Shown piece after piece: positions 15,754 to 25,400 of a DNA stretch of 64,000 nt. Source of the stretch: Novosphingobium sp. B1 (GTDB lineage Bacteria; Pseudomonadota; Alphaproteobacteria; Sphingomonadales; Sphingomonadaceae); the NCBI RefSeq assembly GCF_900176395.1, contig NZ_FWXL01000004.1, positions 351,974 to 415,973 of the forward strand, written 5' to 3'. The position numbers and the translations under genes were made by a program. The notes beneath the pieces are model-generated. The model did no database searches. It was not told the origin of the DNA and saw only the letters and a program-made list of their open reading frames with translations. Position 1 is the stretch's first letter. Every line of letters starts with the position of its first letter.

Positions 15754-16314
15754 CTATTCAGGCTTGGGGGCTTCAAGCGCGTGCCGGAGCGGCAGGCGCT
15801 CTTCGGGGCGGACAAACCCATCGGCGATGCGGATTTGCCTGCGTGTGAGTGAGCGTTGGCCCGTGAACACGGTCGGCAGCAAGGCGACCGCGTAATGCTC
15901 TGGGCCGTTATAGACGACTTCGCCCACCGCCCGTTCCAGGTCGAGGTCCAGAAAGATCAGGTGATCTGCCCGTGTTTCAGTTTGCCGGAAGGCAGGGCCG
16001 CGTCCGGTGCCGGTGGCCTTCACTTGGACCGATCGCCCATCGGGCGCGTAGCCGTCGATGGCCTCGTGCGATTTCGTTTCGACCAGCTTTATATCGAATA
16101 GGTCTGCAGCCAGGGCTTCGCCCAAATCGCCGATCAGATTGCCGTCCAGCGTGAATGCCAGCTCGGCGGTGCTACCCAGCGTGCGAAGCTTCTGTGCGTA
16201 ATGGTCGCGCACGTTGTTCCGTGCGGCGATCAGTTCAGCAATGGTGGGCGGCAAAACGAACGCTGTCATCCCATGATCATGCAATAACGCGCACTGACGC
16301 GCCAGCAGTTCCAT
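15754..16314 (-). CDS. DUF6998-like protein with PD-(D/E)XK-type residues
   Basis: A 186-aa protein from the ATG at 16314; an ATG at 16269 (MTAFVLPPTIAEL) is an alternative and neither has a clear ribosome binding site. Residues about 24-110 read IAELIAARNNVRDHYA, GNLIGDLGEALAADLF and AIDGYAPDGRSVQVKATG: Glu 66, Asp 87 and the Q-x-K at 97-99 are arranged like the active site of PD-(D/E)XK nucleases. I place it in the DUF6998 group from memory. A restriction-like role is possible but unproven. It lies upstream of ardC on the same strand. Confidence 0.65.
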   Translation of the reverse strand: MELLARQCALLHDHGMTAFVLPPTIAELIAARNNVRDHYAQKLRTLGSTAELAFTLDGNLIGDLGEALAADLFDIKLVETKSHEAIDGYAPDGRSVQVKATGTGRGPAFRQTETRADHLIFLDLDLERAVGEVVYNGPEHYAVALLPTVFTGQRSLTRRQIRIADGFVRPEERLPLRHALEAPKPE

Positions 16315-16590
16315 GGGCGTTGCTTCCCATGTGGGTTTGCCAGGGCACAAGCGCGGGCTCCAGTCCAAGGGCAGTGAGGCATTACGCCTCGTCTTCTCTC
16401 GTATCGACGCGGGCTGCGGCAACCGCCGGGGAAGTGGTGGCAGACCCAACGGGCCGTGCAAGGCGATGTGCTTCCTGATCGTGCAGCATCATCCCCGGTG
16501 GGCTTTGGCCTGTGACGGCTCCGTCTCGACGTGCCTGCCGGTCATTCCCGGACGGTTGCACATGCCGCGCGACCCGAAAAGGAGAATCCG

Positions 16591-16740
16591 ATGCGAGTAC
16601 TGACCCCACTGCTTGACCTGATCGCCAGCGCGCTGCTGCGCGTCACCCTGACCACCAGCTGTACCTGTTGCCGGTGGGCCAACGCCCTGCACTGGCGGCG
16701 CGAGACCCTGCGCCGTCTAGATCAGCGACGGCGGGAGTAG
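16591..16740 (+). CDS. small hypothetical protein (49 aa)
   Basis: The ATG at 16591 is preceded at good spacing by AAAAGGAGAA (16576-16585), one of the clearest ribosome binding sites in the element. The product MRVLTPLLDLIASALLRVTL continues with a CTCC cysteine cluster and a basic tail RRETLRRLDQRRRE. A hydrophobic helix plus basic tail suggests a membrane-associated peptide. Function unknown. The stretch 16315-16590 between this gene and the DUF6998 gene shows nothing else. Confidence 0.55.
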   Translation: MRVLTPLLDLIASALLRVTLTTSCTCCRWANALHWRRETLRRLDQRRRE

Positions 16741-16813
16741 TGGACGAAATCGGTTTCTGGTCAAAGTCTAGCCAACAGTGGACGGTTCAAAAAAGTGTCG
16801 AGGCAATGTAGTA

Positions 16814-17731
16814 ATGAAGCCTACTCGTCAGTGGGGATACCGGATGCGATATCGTGGAGCCTTTGCATTGCTGGTTAATGGGGTCTCGATGGCTTTCGCG
16901 AGCCAAACGGCAGCGCAGGAGGTAGCCAACCCGCTTCGCTTTAATTCGCGCACGTTGCCTGCAGATAGAACAATTAAAATCGATGAAGAAGCTGCAGGTG
17001 TAAGAAATAAGAATGCAGCCATTGTAATGGCTGCCAGCCGCATCGGATTACCGCTAGATCGTACCGCCACGGACAGAGATGGCGACCGTTCTATTGCGGC
17101 ATTAGAAGCATCGGTCGAGAACGGCTTCTTGTACGATATGCCGGTGACTTTGCTCGGCCTGCGGCAAACGCCCCGCTATGGTTCCAACGGGCAGGATAAC
17201 GCCCGGGAACTGACCTTACGGCTGGTCGATCAGGCCGCCAAAGCGCCCCGTGGCACCATTGCACTGAACGTGGCCTTCACCCAAGATCCGATCGTGAAGC
17301 CATTCATGCAAGAAGAACTCAGCTCATTGCTGGCAGGCCATACGCTGATCTCGCCGGACATGAATCCACGCCGCGCTATTCCGATGGGCACCGGAATGGC
17401 CTCGGTCGTCGCGTTCATTGCAGTGACCGACCAACCGGCGTTGATGACCGGCCAGCAAACCCCAGCAGCCTTTTTGCAAGCCGCCCGCGCCGCCAAGCCG
17501 GGGGTAGATGTGGTGCAAGAAGCCCGCGCCACCATGCGCAGCTGCATTAAGCAGGACAACCCCGCGCTTGATATGCAAGCCTGCGTGGGCGCCGGTGGGC
17601 GCGTGGCGGCCTATAACCTCGCCAAGACGGGCAAGACTTTTCAGGAAGTGGACGGGTTGGATCTGATACCCGTGCCAGACTGGCCTGAGAGAAGTCGAAA
17701 TGAGTTTAAGGCGCTCTTGAACGAAGAATAA
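16814..17731 (+). CDS. exported hypothetical protein
   Basis: A 305-aa protein from the ATG at 16814; 16844 is also possible. An n-region MKPTRQWGYRMRYRG, a hydrophobic core and ASQTAAQEV at the end look like a Sec signal peptide with cleavage around residue 35. The mature part is rich in Ala and Arg with no cofactor motif; segments such as LNVAFTQDPIVKPFMQEELS and a pair of cysteines near residues 254 and 265 stand out, the latter perhaps a periplasmic disulfide. It converges on the integrase gene. Not recognised as any family. Confidence 0.6.
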   Translation: MKPTRQWGYRMRYRGAFALLVNGVSMAFASQTAAQEVANPLRFNSRTLPADRTIKIDEEAAGVRNKNAAIVMAASRIGLPLDRTATDRDGDRSIAALEASVENGFLYDMPVTLLGLRQTPRYGSNGQDNARELTLRLVDQAAKAPRGTIALNVAFTQDPIVKPFMQEELSSLLAGHTLISPDMNPRRAIPMGTGMASVVAFIAVTDQPALMTGQQTPAAFLQAARAAKPGVDVVQEARATMRSCIKQDNPALDMQACVGAGGRVAAYNLAKTGKTFQEVDGLDLIPVPDWPERSRNEFKALLNEE

Positions 17732-17829
17732 TTATCTTACGCCAGCATGCTGAGCGCACTATGTGAAAGGGTGGTATTTACTGGCTGCGATTGAAATCTT
17801 GGCTGTTCACGATCTGAGCCTGCGTGCAT

Positions 17830-18026
17830 CCCCCTCAAGCTCGCCAGCGGCGCAGGGGAAAGCATCGACAGAAGACGCGGGGCAATGGGGTGCTTGAGGC
17901 TCGGCGCACCTGATTCCACGGCCCCGCTTGGCCGGTTGCCCGACCGGGAAGCACCAGCGGTGCATCGGGCAAGCGCGGCGATAACGCAAACGCCTGGAAA
18001 GCATCAGCGATGCGGCGTCAGCGTTT
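17830..18026. repeat. cluster of related stem-loops between convergent genes
   Basis: Three hairpins share an architecture of inner stem, AGC loop and outer stem: CGCC-AGC-GGCG inside CCCCT/AGGGG (17831-17858), GCACC-AGC-GGTGC inside GCCCGA/TCGGGC (17938-17970), and GCATC-AGC-GATGC inside AAACGC/GCGTTT (17988-18026). Between the first two lies another nested repeat, GCGGGGC/GCCCCGC (17877-17927). The inner stems differ by compensating changes. The last stem overlaps the integrase stop codon, so it may act as its terminator. Apart from these structures 17732-18017 is empty. Confidence 0.5.
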
Positions 18027-19313
18027 GGAACGAGGGGGCTTCGCAGGCTGCTTCGCCTTGATGGATTGAATGGCTTTCGCCTTTGCCTCCAGCTGATCAA
18101 TTTCAGCGTTCATTTCGGCGTGCATGTTATCCCATCCGCCGATCCCCATCAGCACGCGGTCGGCGTGTTTGATGGTGTTCACATGCCCATAATGCTGTTC
18201 GATCATTTTGACCGATGTGCCCATCTGCTGAGCGAGAATGTAGACATCCACACCCGCCGAAAGCCGGAACGTCGCATAGGTGTGGCGGAAGCAGTAGGTG
18301 GTTCGCGGAATGCCGCTCGGCCCCTCACGCAGGTTTGCGTATTTCAGGAGCTCTTCAACGGTATCGCGGTACAGCCAGACAGCGGGCTTACCGTTGATGA
18401 TCGTAAACACATGGTCATCAGGGTTGGTCGCCTTTGACAGTTGGCGGACCCGATCCAGATAGTCCCCCACGCTTTTGGGGGCGATCAGATTGCGCTCCTT
18501 CCCTTTGCCATGCACGTAGATGACCAGAATCTCCTGGCCATCTTTATCCTTGGCTTTGGTGATATCGCGCCAGCGCAGGTTCTTTGCCTCCGGCGGACGC
18601 ATGCCTGTGTTGCACATGATCAGAATGAAATTATAGCACATCTGCCGATACCAGACACCTTGCGGCGTCGTTGCTTCCTTCATCCATTTCCGTCCGGCGC
18701 TGTGCAGCTTGCGGTATTCCTCCAGAGTGAATTCGTCGCGGCGTGCGGATTTCAGTTTTGGCATGCCCTCAAAGCGATTGCTGGCAGGTACATATTTCTT
18801 GCTGATTGCATACCGCATGATCGCCGCGAAAATGCTCATCTCGATACGGATCGTCGCATCGCTAATGACGCCGTTGCGACGCCCTAAGCCGTTCTCTCTG
18901 CGCCAAAGGGGATATTCAGCCCAGCGATCCTGGCCGATCAGATGAATTTGCGTGCTGCCGACATAGGCCTTCAGCGGACCGTCGATCTTGTTCTGGACGT
19001 TCTTAGCGCGCGCTTGACTGACCTCGCCGACATTCGCGCGCCGCTGCTGTGTTTTGGCGTATTCTTCCGCCATCTGCGCAAAGGTGCGGTTGAATACGGG
19101 AACGTCGTATTTCAGACGGTTTCGGATGTCGGAATCTGCTTCCAGCGCAAGATCGCGCGCCGTCTGCCGATCTGAAGTACGTAGCGAGATCGTTTTGTAG
19201 CGATCCTCGTTTTTGATCCTTACTCGGCAATAGAACTCATCGTGCGCGACATCGCCGCGCCGAAAGATGATCAGGCCCTTTTTCACCTGCTCTTTGTCGA
19301 TGATGAAACGCAT
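18018..19313 (-). CDS. int: tyrosine site-specific integrase
   Basis: A 431-aa phage/island-type integrase. The N-terminal half is a SAM-like DNA-binding region (QMAEEYAKTQQRRANVGE and following). The catalytic half has the first Arg in CNTGMRPPEAKNLRW near 238, Lys in YVHGKGKERN, the box II segment YCFRHTYATF near 340 (Tyr where His is most common), and the nucleophile Tyr in EQHYGH near 373. The start ATG at 19313 has a purine-rich stretch before it; a GTG at 19328 is also in frame. It is the rightmost gene of the accessory region, so it should excise and integrate the element. No excisionase is recognised. Confidence 0.9.
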   Translation of the reverse strand: MRFIIDKEQVKKGLIIFRRGDVAHDEFYCRVRIKNEDRYKTISLRTSDRQTARDLALEADSDIRNRLKYDVPVFNRTFAQMAEEYAKTQQRRANVGEVSQARAKNVQNKIDGPLKAYVGSTQIHLIGQDRWAEYPLWRRENGLGRRNGVISDATIRIEMSIFAAIMRYAISKKYVPASNRFEGMPKLKSARRDEFTLEEYRKLHSAGRKWMKEATTPQGVWYRQMCYNFILIMCNTGMRPPEAKNLRWRDITKAKDKDGQEILVIYVHGKGKERNLIAPKSVGDYLDRVRQLSKATNPDDHVFTIINGKPAVWLYRDTVEELLKYANLREGPSGIPRTTYCFRHTYATFRLSAGVDVYILAQQMGTSVKMIEQHYGHVNTIKHADRVLMGIGGWDNMHAEMNAEIDQLEAKAKAIQSIKAKQPAKPPRSKR

Positions 19314-19326
19314 CTCTTCGCTTCCC

Positions 19327-19386
19327 ACTGTGCAGAAACTGTGCAGAATGGCGTCCTAACCCATTGATCTGCCATACCTGTGCAGG
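19327..19386. promoter_or_regulatory. direct repeats upstream of the integrase
   Basis: ACTGTGCAGAA occurs twice in exact tandem (19327-19337 and 19338-19348). A third CTGTGCAGG follows at 19378-19386, inside the inverted repeat ACCTG-TG-CAGGT. Such repeats next to an integrase start are typical of integrase arm sites or of an excisionase/repressor operator. They lie at the presumed right end of the element; the attachment core itself could not be identified. Confidence 0.45.
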
Positions 19387-19531
19387 TTCTGTGTGGGTGA
19401 TTATAGCAAAAAATGTTGTTTCTTTATAGTACTTTGTTATGATCCCTTCACCCGCTCCATTCCCTGCCATGTTCCCCAAGATCACCGCCCGTGGCTTTGA
19501 CAGCAGGGTCGGCGGTGGGCATTGCTCGGGC

Positions 19532-20209
19532 ATGCGGGTGCTCATCATCGAAGACAATGAGCGATTGGCCGGGCTGGTGATGGCGGCGCTGGCGCGGGGC
19601 GGTTTTGCCTGCGACCGCGCCGGAACATTGGCCGAGGCAGGAAGCGCGCTTGATGTTGCCGAATATGATGCCGTGCTGCTCGACCTCGGGCTGCCCGATG
19701 GCGACGGGCTCGACTGGCTGCGTCAACGCAGACGCGGCGGTTTTGCCGGTCCGGTCCTGGTCCTGACCGCTCGCGGTGCGCTGGACGACAGGGTCATCGG
19801 ACTCAATGCCGGCGCCGACGATTATCTGGTTAAGCCCGCAGCCATCGACGAAATCCTGGCGCGGGTACGCGCGTTGATGCGCCGACCCGGCAGCCGCAGC
19901 AGCCCGGTGCTGAGCTTCGGCAGGCTCAGCTTCGACACCGTGGCGCGGCGGGCGACGCACGACGGGGTGATGCTGGACCTGACCCGGCGCGAGGCTGACC
20001 TGCTCGAACTGCTGATGCGCGATGCCGGCAAGGTCGTGCTTCGGCAGCGTATCGAGACGGCGCTCTATGCATTCGACGATGTCGTGTCGCCCAATGCCAT
20101 CGATGCGCTGGTTTCGCGGTTGCGCCGACGCCTGCAGGCCTGCAGCGCAGGCGAGCGCATCCATACGCTGCGGGGTCTGGGCTACCTGCTGGAAGAGGCC
20201 CGGGAATGA
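19532..20209 (+). CDS. OmpR/PhoB-family response regulator
   Basis: A 225-aa regulator of the TctD/QseB/CzcR kind. The receiver domain has acidic residues IIEDNE and phospho-acceptor Asp 51 (AVLLDLGLPDGDG), with Lys in YLVKP. A C-terminal winged helix (about 125-222) includes LTRREADLLELLM and VSPNAIDALVSRLRRRL. I start it at MRVLIIEDNE; the frame is open upstream. It overlaps the kinase gene by 4 bp and precedes an RND pump operon, so it is expected to activate that operon in response to metal or another pump substrate. Confidence 0.9.
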   Translation: MRVLIIEDNERLAGLVMAALARGGFACDRAGTLAEAGSALDVAEYDAVLLDLGLPDGDGLDWLRQRRRGGFAGPVLVLTARGALDDRVIGLNAGADDYLVKPAAIDEILARVRALMRRPGSRSSPVLSFGRLSFDTVARRATHDGVMLDLTRREADLLELLMRDAGKVVLRQRIETALYAFDDVVSPNAIDALVSRLRRRLQACSAGERIHTLRGLGYLLEEARE

Positions 20210-21246
20210 GACGCCCGTCGATCAATCGCCGGCTCTCGGCAGGGCTGTCGCTGGTGGCGGCGATCGGGGCCACGATCCTTCTGGTGCTGGTGTTCATCGA
20301 ATACCGCCTCGGCATCGACACTCTGGCGGGTGATGATGCCTCGCGCTTTGCCTTGGCCGAAGTGAGCGACCATGTCGGCCTGCCGCTGCTTCTGCTGACG
20401 GTACCGGCCCTGCTGGCTGGGCAGTTCGTGATCCAGCGTTCGTTTCGCGCATTGCAGGAATCGGCCGAGGTCATTCGCGACACCCCGGCCGTGCGCGGGG
20501 TGCGGGTGGATGATGGCCCCATGCCCGAAGAAGTGATGCCCTTTGTCGACGCAATCAATGGCCTGCTAAGCCGCCTCGACGCTGCGGCTCGGGAACATGA
20601 GGCCTTTGCAGCCGATGTTGCCCATCAGATCAGGACGCCGCTGGCAATCATGTCGCTGGCTTTGGAGGATACGTCGCCCGATACCGCCGCGCTGCGTGAG
20701 GAAGTCTCGCGCATGCGGCGGCTGGTCGAGCAGTTGCTGCTGCTGACGCAAGCCAATGCACAGGCTGCGGTGCCATCCCGGATGCAAACTTCCACTCTGG
20801 CCGACCTGGCGACAGAAACGGCCAGCGGCTTCGCACCGCTGGCGCTGCGGCTGGGGCGGACGATCGCCTTCGAGGACAGCGGGGGGAGCGGGACGATCGC
20901 CTGCCATCGCGAGGCGCTGTCATCGGCGTTGCGCAACCTGCTCGACAATGCGCTGCGCGTCACGCCCGAGGGCAGCGTGATCACGGTGGGCACAGGGCCG
21001 GGAAACCGGCTGTTCGTGCGCGACGGAGGGCACGGATTGGACCCCGCGCGGCTCGCGGCGATCGTTCAGCGCAAGGGACGTGCCGACGAGGAGCAGCGAG
21101 CTGAAGGCGCAAGGGGTGCCGGCCTCGGCCTGGCGATCGTCGCACGGATCATGGCAGCGCACGGGGGACGTCTGGAAACCATCCCTGAGCGGCGCGAACT
21201 GGCGATGGTCTTTCCCGATCGGGGCGAGGGCATGACGCCCGCCTGA
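20206..21246 (+). CDS. sensor histidine kinase of the efflux operon
   Basis: A 346-aa kinase. Two membrane helices (about 12-32 and 58-74) enclose an unusually short periplasmic part of about 25 residues, then HAMP-like linker, HisKA with phospho-acceptor H140 (FAADVAHQIRTPLAIM), and an HATPase with N box RNLLDNALRV and G boxes GGHGLDP and GAGLGLAIV. It is translationally coupled to the response regulator (ATGA). The short sensor loop suggests detection within the membrane or through a partner. Confidence 0.9.
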   Translation: MRRPSINRRLSAGLSLVAAIGATILLVLVFIEYRLGIDTLAGDDASRFALAEVSDHVGLPLLLLTVPALLAGQFVIQRSFRALQESAEVIRDTPAVRGVRVDDGPMPEEVMPFVDAINGLLSRLDAAAREHEAFAADVAHQIRTPLAIMSLALEDTSPDTAALREEVSRMRRLVEQLLLLTQANAQAAVPSRMQTSTLADLATETASGFAPLALRLGRTIAFEDSGGSGTIACHREALSSALRNLLDNALRVTPEGSVITVGTGPGNRLFVRDGGHGLDPARLAAIVQRKGRADEEQRAEGARGAGLGLAIVARIMAAHGGRLETIPERRELAMVFPDRGEGMTPA

Positions 21247-21306
21247 CATTGCCTTTTGCAAGCCGCCGTCAGGTTCGCGTCAGGAACCCGGCATAGGGCG
21301 TTGCAG

Positions 21307-22416
21307 ATGGGCAAGAACAAGGCACTTATCGGCGGCGCCGCGCTGCTGGCGACCGTGGCGGCAGGCTGGTGGGCCGTGACGCGCCCCGATGCGGACACTG
21401 CAGCCGGGACGCAAGCGGCCGCGCCTTCCGGCAATCCCGACCTCGTCCTGGCCGACAAGGCCCGCATCGCCGCGCTCGGGATCGAGATGGCTGCCGCCAC
21501 CAGCGCAGGCGAGGTGCCTCTGGCCGATATCCCTGCAACCATTGCCCCGCCACCCAATTCGCGCGTTGCTGTTGCGGCAACGCTTCCGGGCACGGTGCAG
21601 CGCACTTTCGTGAACGAAGGCGATCTGGTGCGCGCCGGACAGCCGCTGGCAGTGATCGTCAGCCGCGACGTGCTTACGCTTGGCGCGGATCTTTCGCGCG
21701 CGAATGCGCGGCTCGGTGTGTCGCAGGCCAGTGCAGCGCGGCTGTCGCGATTGAGCAGGGAGGGCATCATCGCCGAGGCCCGCGCCGACGAGGCCCGCGC
21801 CGTGGCAGCAGAGGCCCGCGCCGACGTTACCGAGAAATCGCGCATCCTGCGCCTGGTCGGGGGCAGCGGCAGCAGCGGAACCTATACGCTCACGGCACCG
21901 ATGAGCGGCCGTGTAAGCCACGCCGATATCGCTGCAGGCAACCCCGTGGACGGTGCGACCGCCCCGTTCGTGATCGATGCCGAAGGCCGCTATGAGGTGA
22001 CCGGACAACTGCCCGAGCGCCTCGTTGGCACGGTGCTTCCGGGCATGAGCATACGGCTGGGCAACCAGACTGGACGAATTACGTCTGTCGGCACGACGAT
22101 CGATCCGGCCAGCCGGTCCGCCATGCTCAAGGCGACCCTGCCGCCGGCACCGGGCGTTCTGGCCGGCCGCAATGCCAGCGTGACCGTGCTCGGCCCGGCA
22201 CCGGCAGGGGCGGTTAGTGTACCTGCTGGCGCAATCGCTTCGATCGACGGCAAGGATTACGTGTTCGTTGCGGCCAAGGGCGGGTTCTTGAAGCGCAAGG
22301 TCAAGGCTGGCCCGGTCTCGCCCGACAGGGCGGTGATCTTCGAGGGTCTGACAAGCGGCGAGCGTGTGGTGTCCAAGGGGACCAGCGCACTCAAGGCTGT
22401 GGTCGTAGGCGGGTAA
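21307..22416 (+). CDS. RND efflux periplasmic adaptor (membrane fusion protein)
   Basis: A 369-aa protein from the ATG at 21307 (MGKNKALIGGAALLATVAAG, an N-terminal membrane anchor or signal). Domains follow the CzcB/CusB order: lipoyl/barrel-sandwich (AATLPGTVQRTFVNEGDLVR), an alpha-helical hairpin (about 120-180) rich in Ala/Arg/Glu, beta-barrel, and a C-terminal membrane-proximal domain (GKDYVFVAAKGGFLKRKVKAG). It links the inner-membrane pump to the outer-membrane channel encoded at 25804. It lies 6 bp before the pump gene. Confidence 0.9.
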   Translation: MGKNKALIGGAALLATVAAGWWAVTRPDADTAAGTQAAAPSGNPDLVLADKARIAALGIEMAAATSAGEVPLADIPATIAPPPNSRVAVAATLPGTVQRTFVNEGDLVRAGQPLAVIVSRDVLTLGADLSRANARLGVSQASAARLSRLSREGIIAEARADEARAVAAEARADVTEKSRILRLVGGSGSSGTYTLTAPMSGRVSHADIAAGNPVDGATAPFVIDAEGRYEVTGQLPERLVGTVLPGMSIRLGNQTGRITSVGTTIDPASRSAMLKATLPPAPGVLAGRNASVTVLGPAPAGAVSVPAGAIASIDGKDYVFVAAKGGFLKRKVKAGPVSPDRAVIFEGLTSGERVVSKGTSALKAVVVGG

Positions 22417-22422
22417 GCGGGC

Positions 22423-25400
22423 GTGCTCCAGACTGTTGTCGCCCAATCGCTGTCGAGGCGCCTGCTTGTTCTGGCGCTGGCTCTCGTCGTGGCAGTCGCA
22501 GGGGCGTGGGCTTTCGCAAAGCTGCCGGTCGATGCCTATCCGGACATTGCGCAGACGCAGGTCAAGATCATTCTCAAGGCGCCGGGAATGACGCCCGAGG
22601 AAGTCGAGACGAGGGTCATCACCCCTATCGAAACCGAATTGCTCGGTATCCCCAACCAGGCAGTACTGCGCTCTACAGCCAAGTACGCGATCGCCGATGT
22701 CACCATCGATTTTGCCGAGGGCACCGACATCTATTGGGCCCGGCAGCAGGTGGCAGAGCGGCTTTCGGGCGTGCTTGCCGACATGCCCGGATCGGTAAGC
22801 GGCGGACTTGCGCCGATTTCCACGCCCTTGTCCGATGCCTACATGTTCACGATCGAAGGGCCGTTGAGCCTGCAGCAGAAGCGCGAACTGCTTGACTGGA
22901 CGATCCGTCCGGCGCTGCGAACAGTGCCGGGCGTGGCCGATGTCAATGCGCTGGGCGGATTCGTGCGGACGTTCGAGGTGCGCCCCGATCCGGTGGCGCT
23001 GGCCGCTGCACAGCTTTCGGTCGACGACCTGAAGAGCGCGATCGAAACCGGTAATCGCAACGATGGCGCAGGGCGCCTGGCCAGTGGCGAGGAATCTCTG
23101 ATCGTCCGCTCGGTCGGCACATTGCAGACCGTCGAAGACATTGCCGCTCTGGTCGTATCGAGCAGAAATGGCCGCGTGACCCGCGTGGGCGATGTTGCCA
23201 GCGTCGGCATGGGCAGCCTTACGCGCTACGGCGCCGTGACCCAGAACGGCAAGGGTGAAACCGTCGAAGGCCTGGTCATCGCGCTTCGCGGGGCCGATGC
23301 GCGCACGGTGGTCAGCGGCGTGAAGACGCGCCTCGCCGAGATCGAAAACGGGCTCCCGAAGGGCACCACGATCAGCGTGTTCTATGATCGGTCCGACCTC
23401 ATCGCGCGGGCTACCGGCACTGTCGAAAAAGCCCTGATCGAAGCAACCGTGCTGGTAGTTATCCTGCTGATCGTCTTCCTTGGCGATTGGCGGGCGGCTG
23501 CCATCGTGGCCGTGACCTTGCCGATGGCCGCCCTGATCACGTTCCTGTTCATGCGCGGGGCTGGCCTGTCGGCCAACCTCATGAGCCTTGGCGGCCTTGC
23601 CATCGCGATCGGCATGCTGGTCGACGGATCGGTGGTGGTGGTGGAGAACGTGGTCGAACGGCTTTCCAACCGGGCAGGCGACGGCGCACCGCGCCTCAAT
23701 CAAGTCTATCGCGCCACGGCCGACGTAGTTGTCCCGGTATCGGCGGGCATCCTGATCATCGCACTGGTATTCCTGCCCCTGCTTTCGCTCGAAGGTCTTG
23801 AAGGCAAGCTGTTCGCGCCCGTGGCATTGACCATCGTCTTTGCGCTGGCAGGGTCACTGGTACTGGCGCTCACGCTGGTGCCGGTGCTTGCCTCGTTCGG
23901 CCTGCGCACCGGGCACCATGCCGAACCGGCCATCATGCGCTGGCTTACCCCGCGCTATCGCGCGTTGCTGGCACAGGCGTTCGAGCGCAAGCGGCTGGTT
24001 TACGCCCTCTCGGGCTCCGGCCTCGTGATTGCCGCCCTGGCCTATGTTGCCGTGGGCAAGACCTTCATGCCGACGATGGACGAAGGCTCGATGATCGTCC
24101 AGCTTACCAAGCTGCCGTCGATCAACCTGGCCGCATCGACCGAGGGCGACATGGCGGTGCAGCGCGCCCTGCTCAAGGTGCCGGAAGTGCAGGAAGTTAT
24201 CGCCCGCGTCGGTTCGGACGAGCTGGGTCTCGATCCGATGGGTCTTAACGAGACCGACAGCTTCGTCCGCCTCAAGCCGCAGTCGGAATGGCGCGGCAAC
24301 AAGGACTTCGTCGTCGAGGAACTGCGCAAGGCGGTGGAGGGCCTGCCGGGGATCGAGACGACCTTTACCCAGCCGATCGAGATGCGCGTATCGGAAATGC
24401 TGACCGGGTCGCGTGGCGACCTTGCCGTCAAGATCTTCGGCCCGGACAACGCGACTTTGGCCGACCTCGCCGGGCAGGTTCAACAGTCCATCGGCAGCAT
24501 CGAAGGTGCTGCCGAAGTGGTCACCGTGGCCAACGACAGCGTCGACTATCTGCAACTTGACATCGACCATGCCGCTGCGGGGCGTTTCGGGATGCCGGTC
24601 AGCCAGTTGCAGGATGCCATGCGCGCGCAAGTCGAAGGCATGGACGCAGGCGTTGTGATCGAAGGCCAGCGCCGCGTGCCGGTGATGATCAAGGGCGATG
24701 AAAACCTGCGTTCCGATCCCGCCCGCTTCTCCGACCTGCAAGTCCTCACGCCCACCGGGACCGTCGCACGGATCAGCGACATGGCGCGGATCGAGCGCAG
24801 CAGCGGGCCGGTCAAGCTCGACCACGAGAACGGTTCGCGCTTCGCCCTTGTGCAAGCCTTCGTTTCGGGCCGCGATCTTGTCGGCTTTGTCGAAGAAGCC
24901 AAGGCGGCCGTGGGCAGCAAGGTCGTGCTGCCGGCGGGCTATCGCATCGTCTGGGGCGGGCAATTCGAAAACCAGCAACGCGCTTCGGCCCGGCTGATGA
25001 CGGTAATACCGCTGGCATTGGTCCTGATCCTGCTGGTGTTGCTGGCCACGCTGCGCTCAATGCGCGCATCGCTGCTGATCCTGGCCAACATTCCCTTTGC
25101 GATGGTTGGTGGCATCGTCGCGCTGTGGATGACCGGCGAATACCTTTCGGTGCCGGCGTCCGTCGGTTTCATCGCCCTGCTCGGCATAGCCGTGCTCAAC
25201 GGGCTGGTGCTGGTCGCCGGTTTCCGTCAACTGCGCTATGAAGGCATGGCCATGGCACAGGCTGTCCGGGCGGGTGCCGAGCGGCGTCTGCGACCGGTGC
25301 TGATGACTGCAAGCATCACCGCATTTGGTCTGGTCCCCCTGCTCTTCGCGACCGGCCCAGGATCCGAAATCCAGCGACCGCTGGCCATCGTCGTGACCGG

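Noticed and set aside
1..19440. Prophage
   Set aside because: No capsid, tail, portal, terminase or lysis genes; relaxase, coupling protein and oriT-like site point to a mobilizable element.
21280..23703. Long open frame (807 codons) on the minus strand
   Set aside because: It lies antisense over the adaptor and RND pump genes, which have clear motifs; the translation is His/Arg/Gln-rich, as expected for the complement of GC-rich coding DNA.
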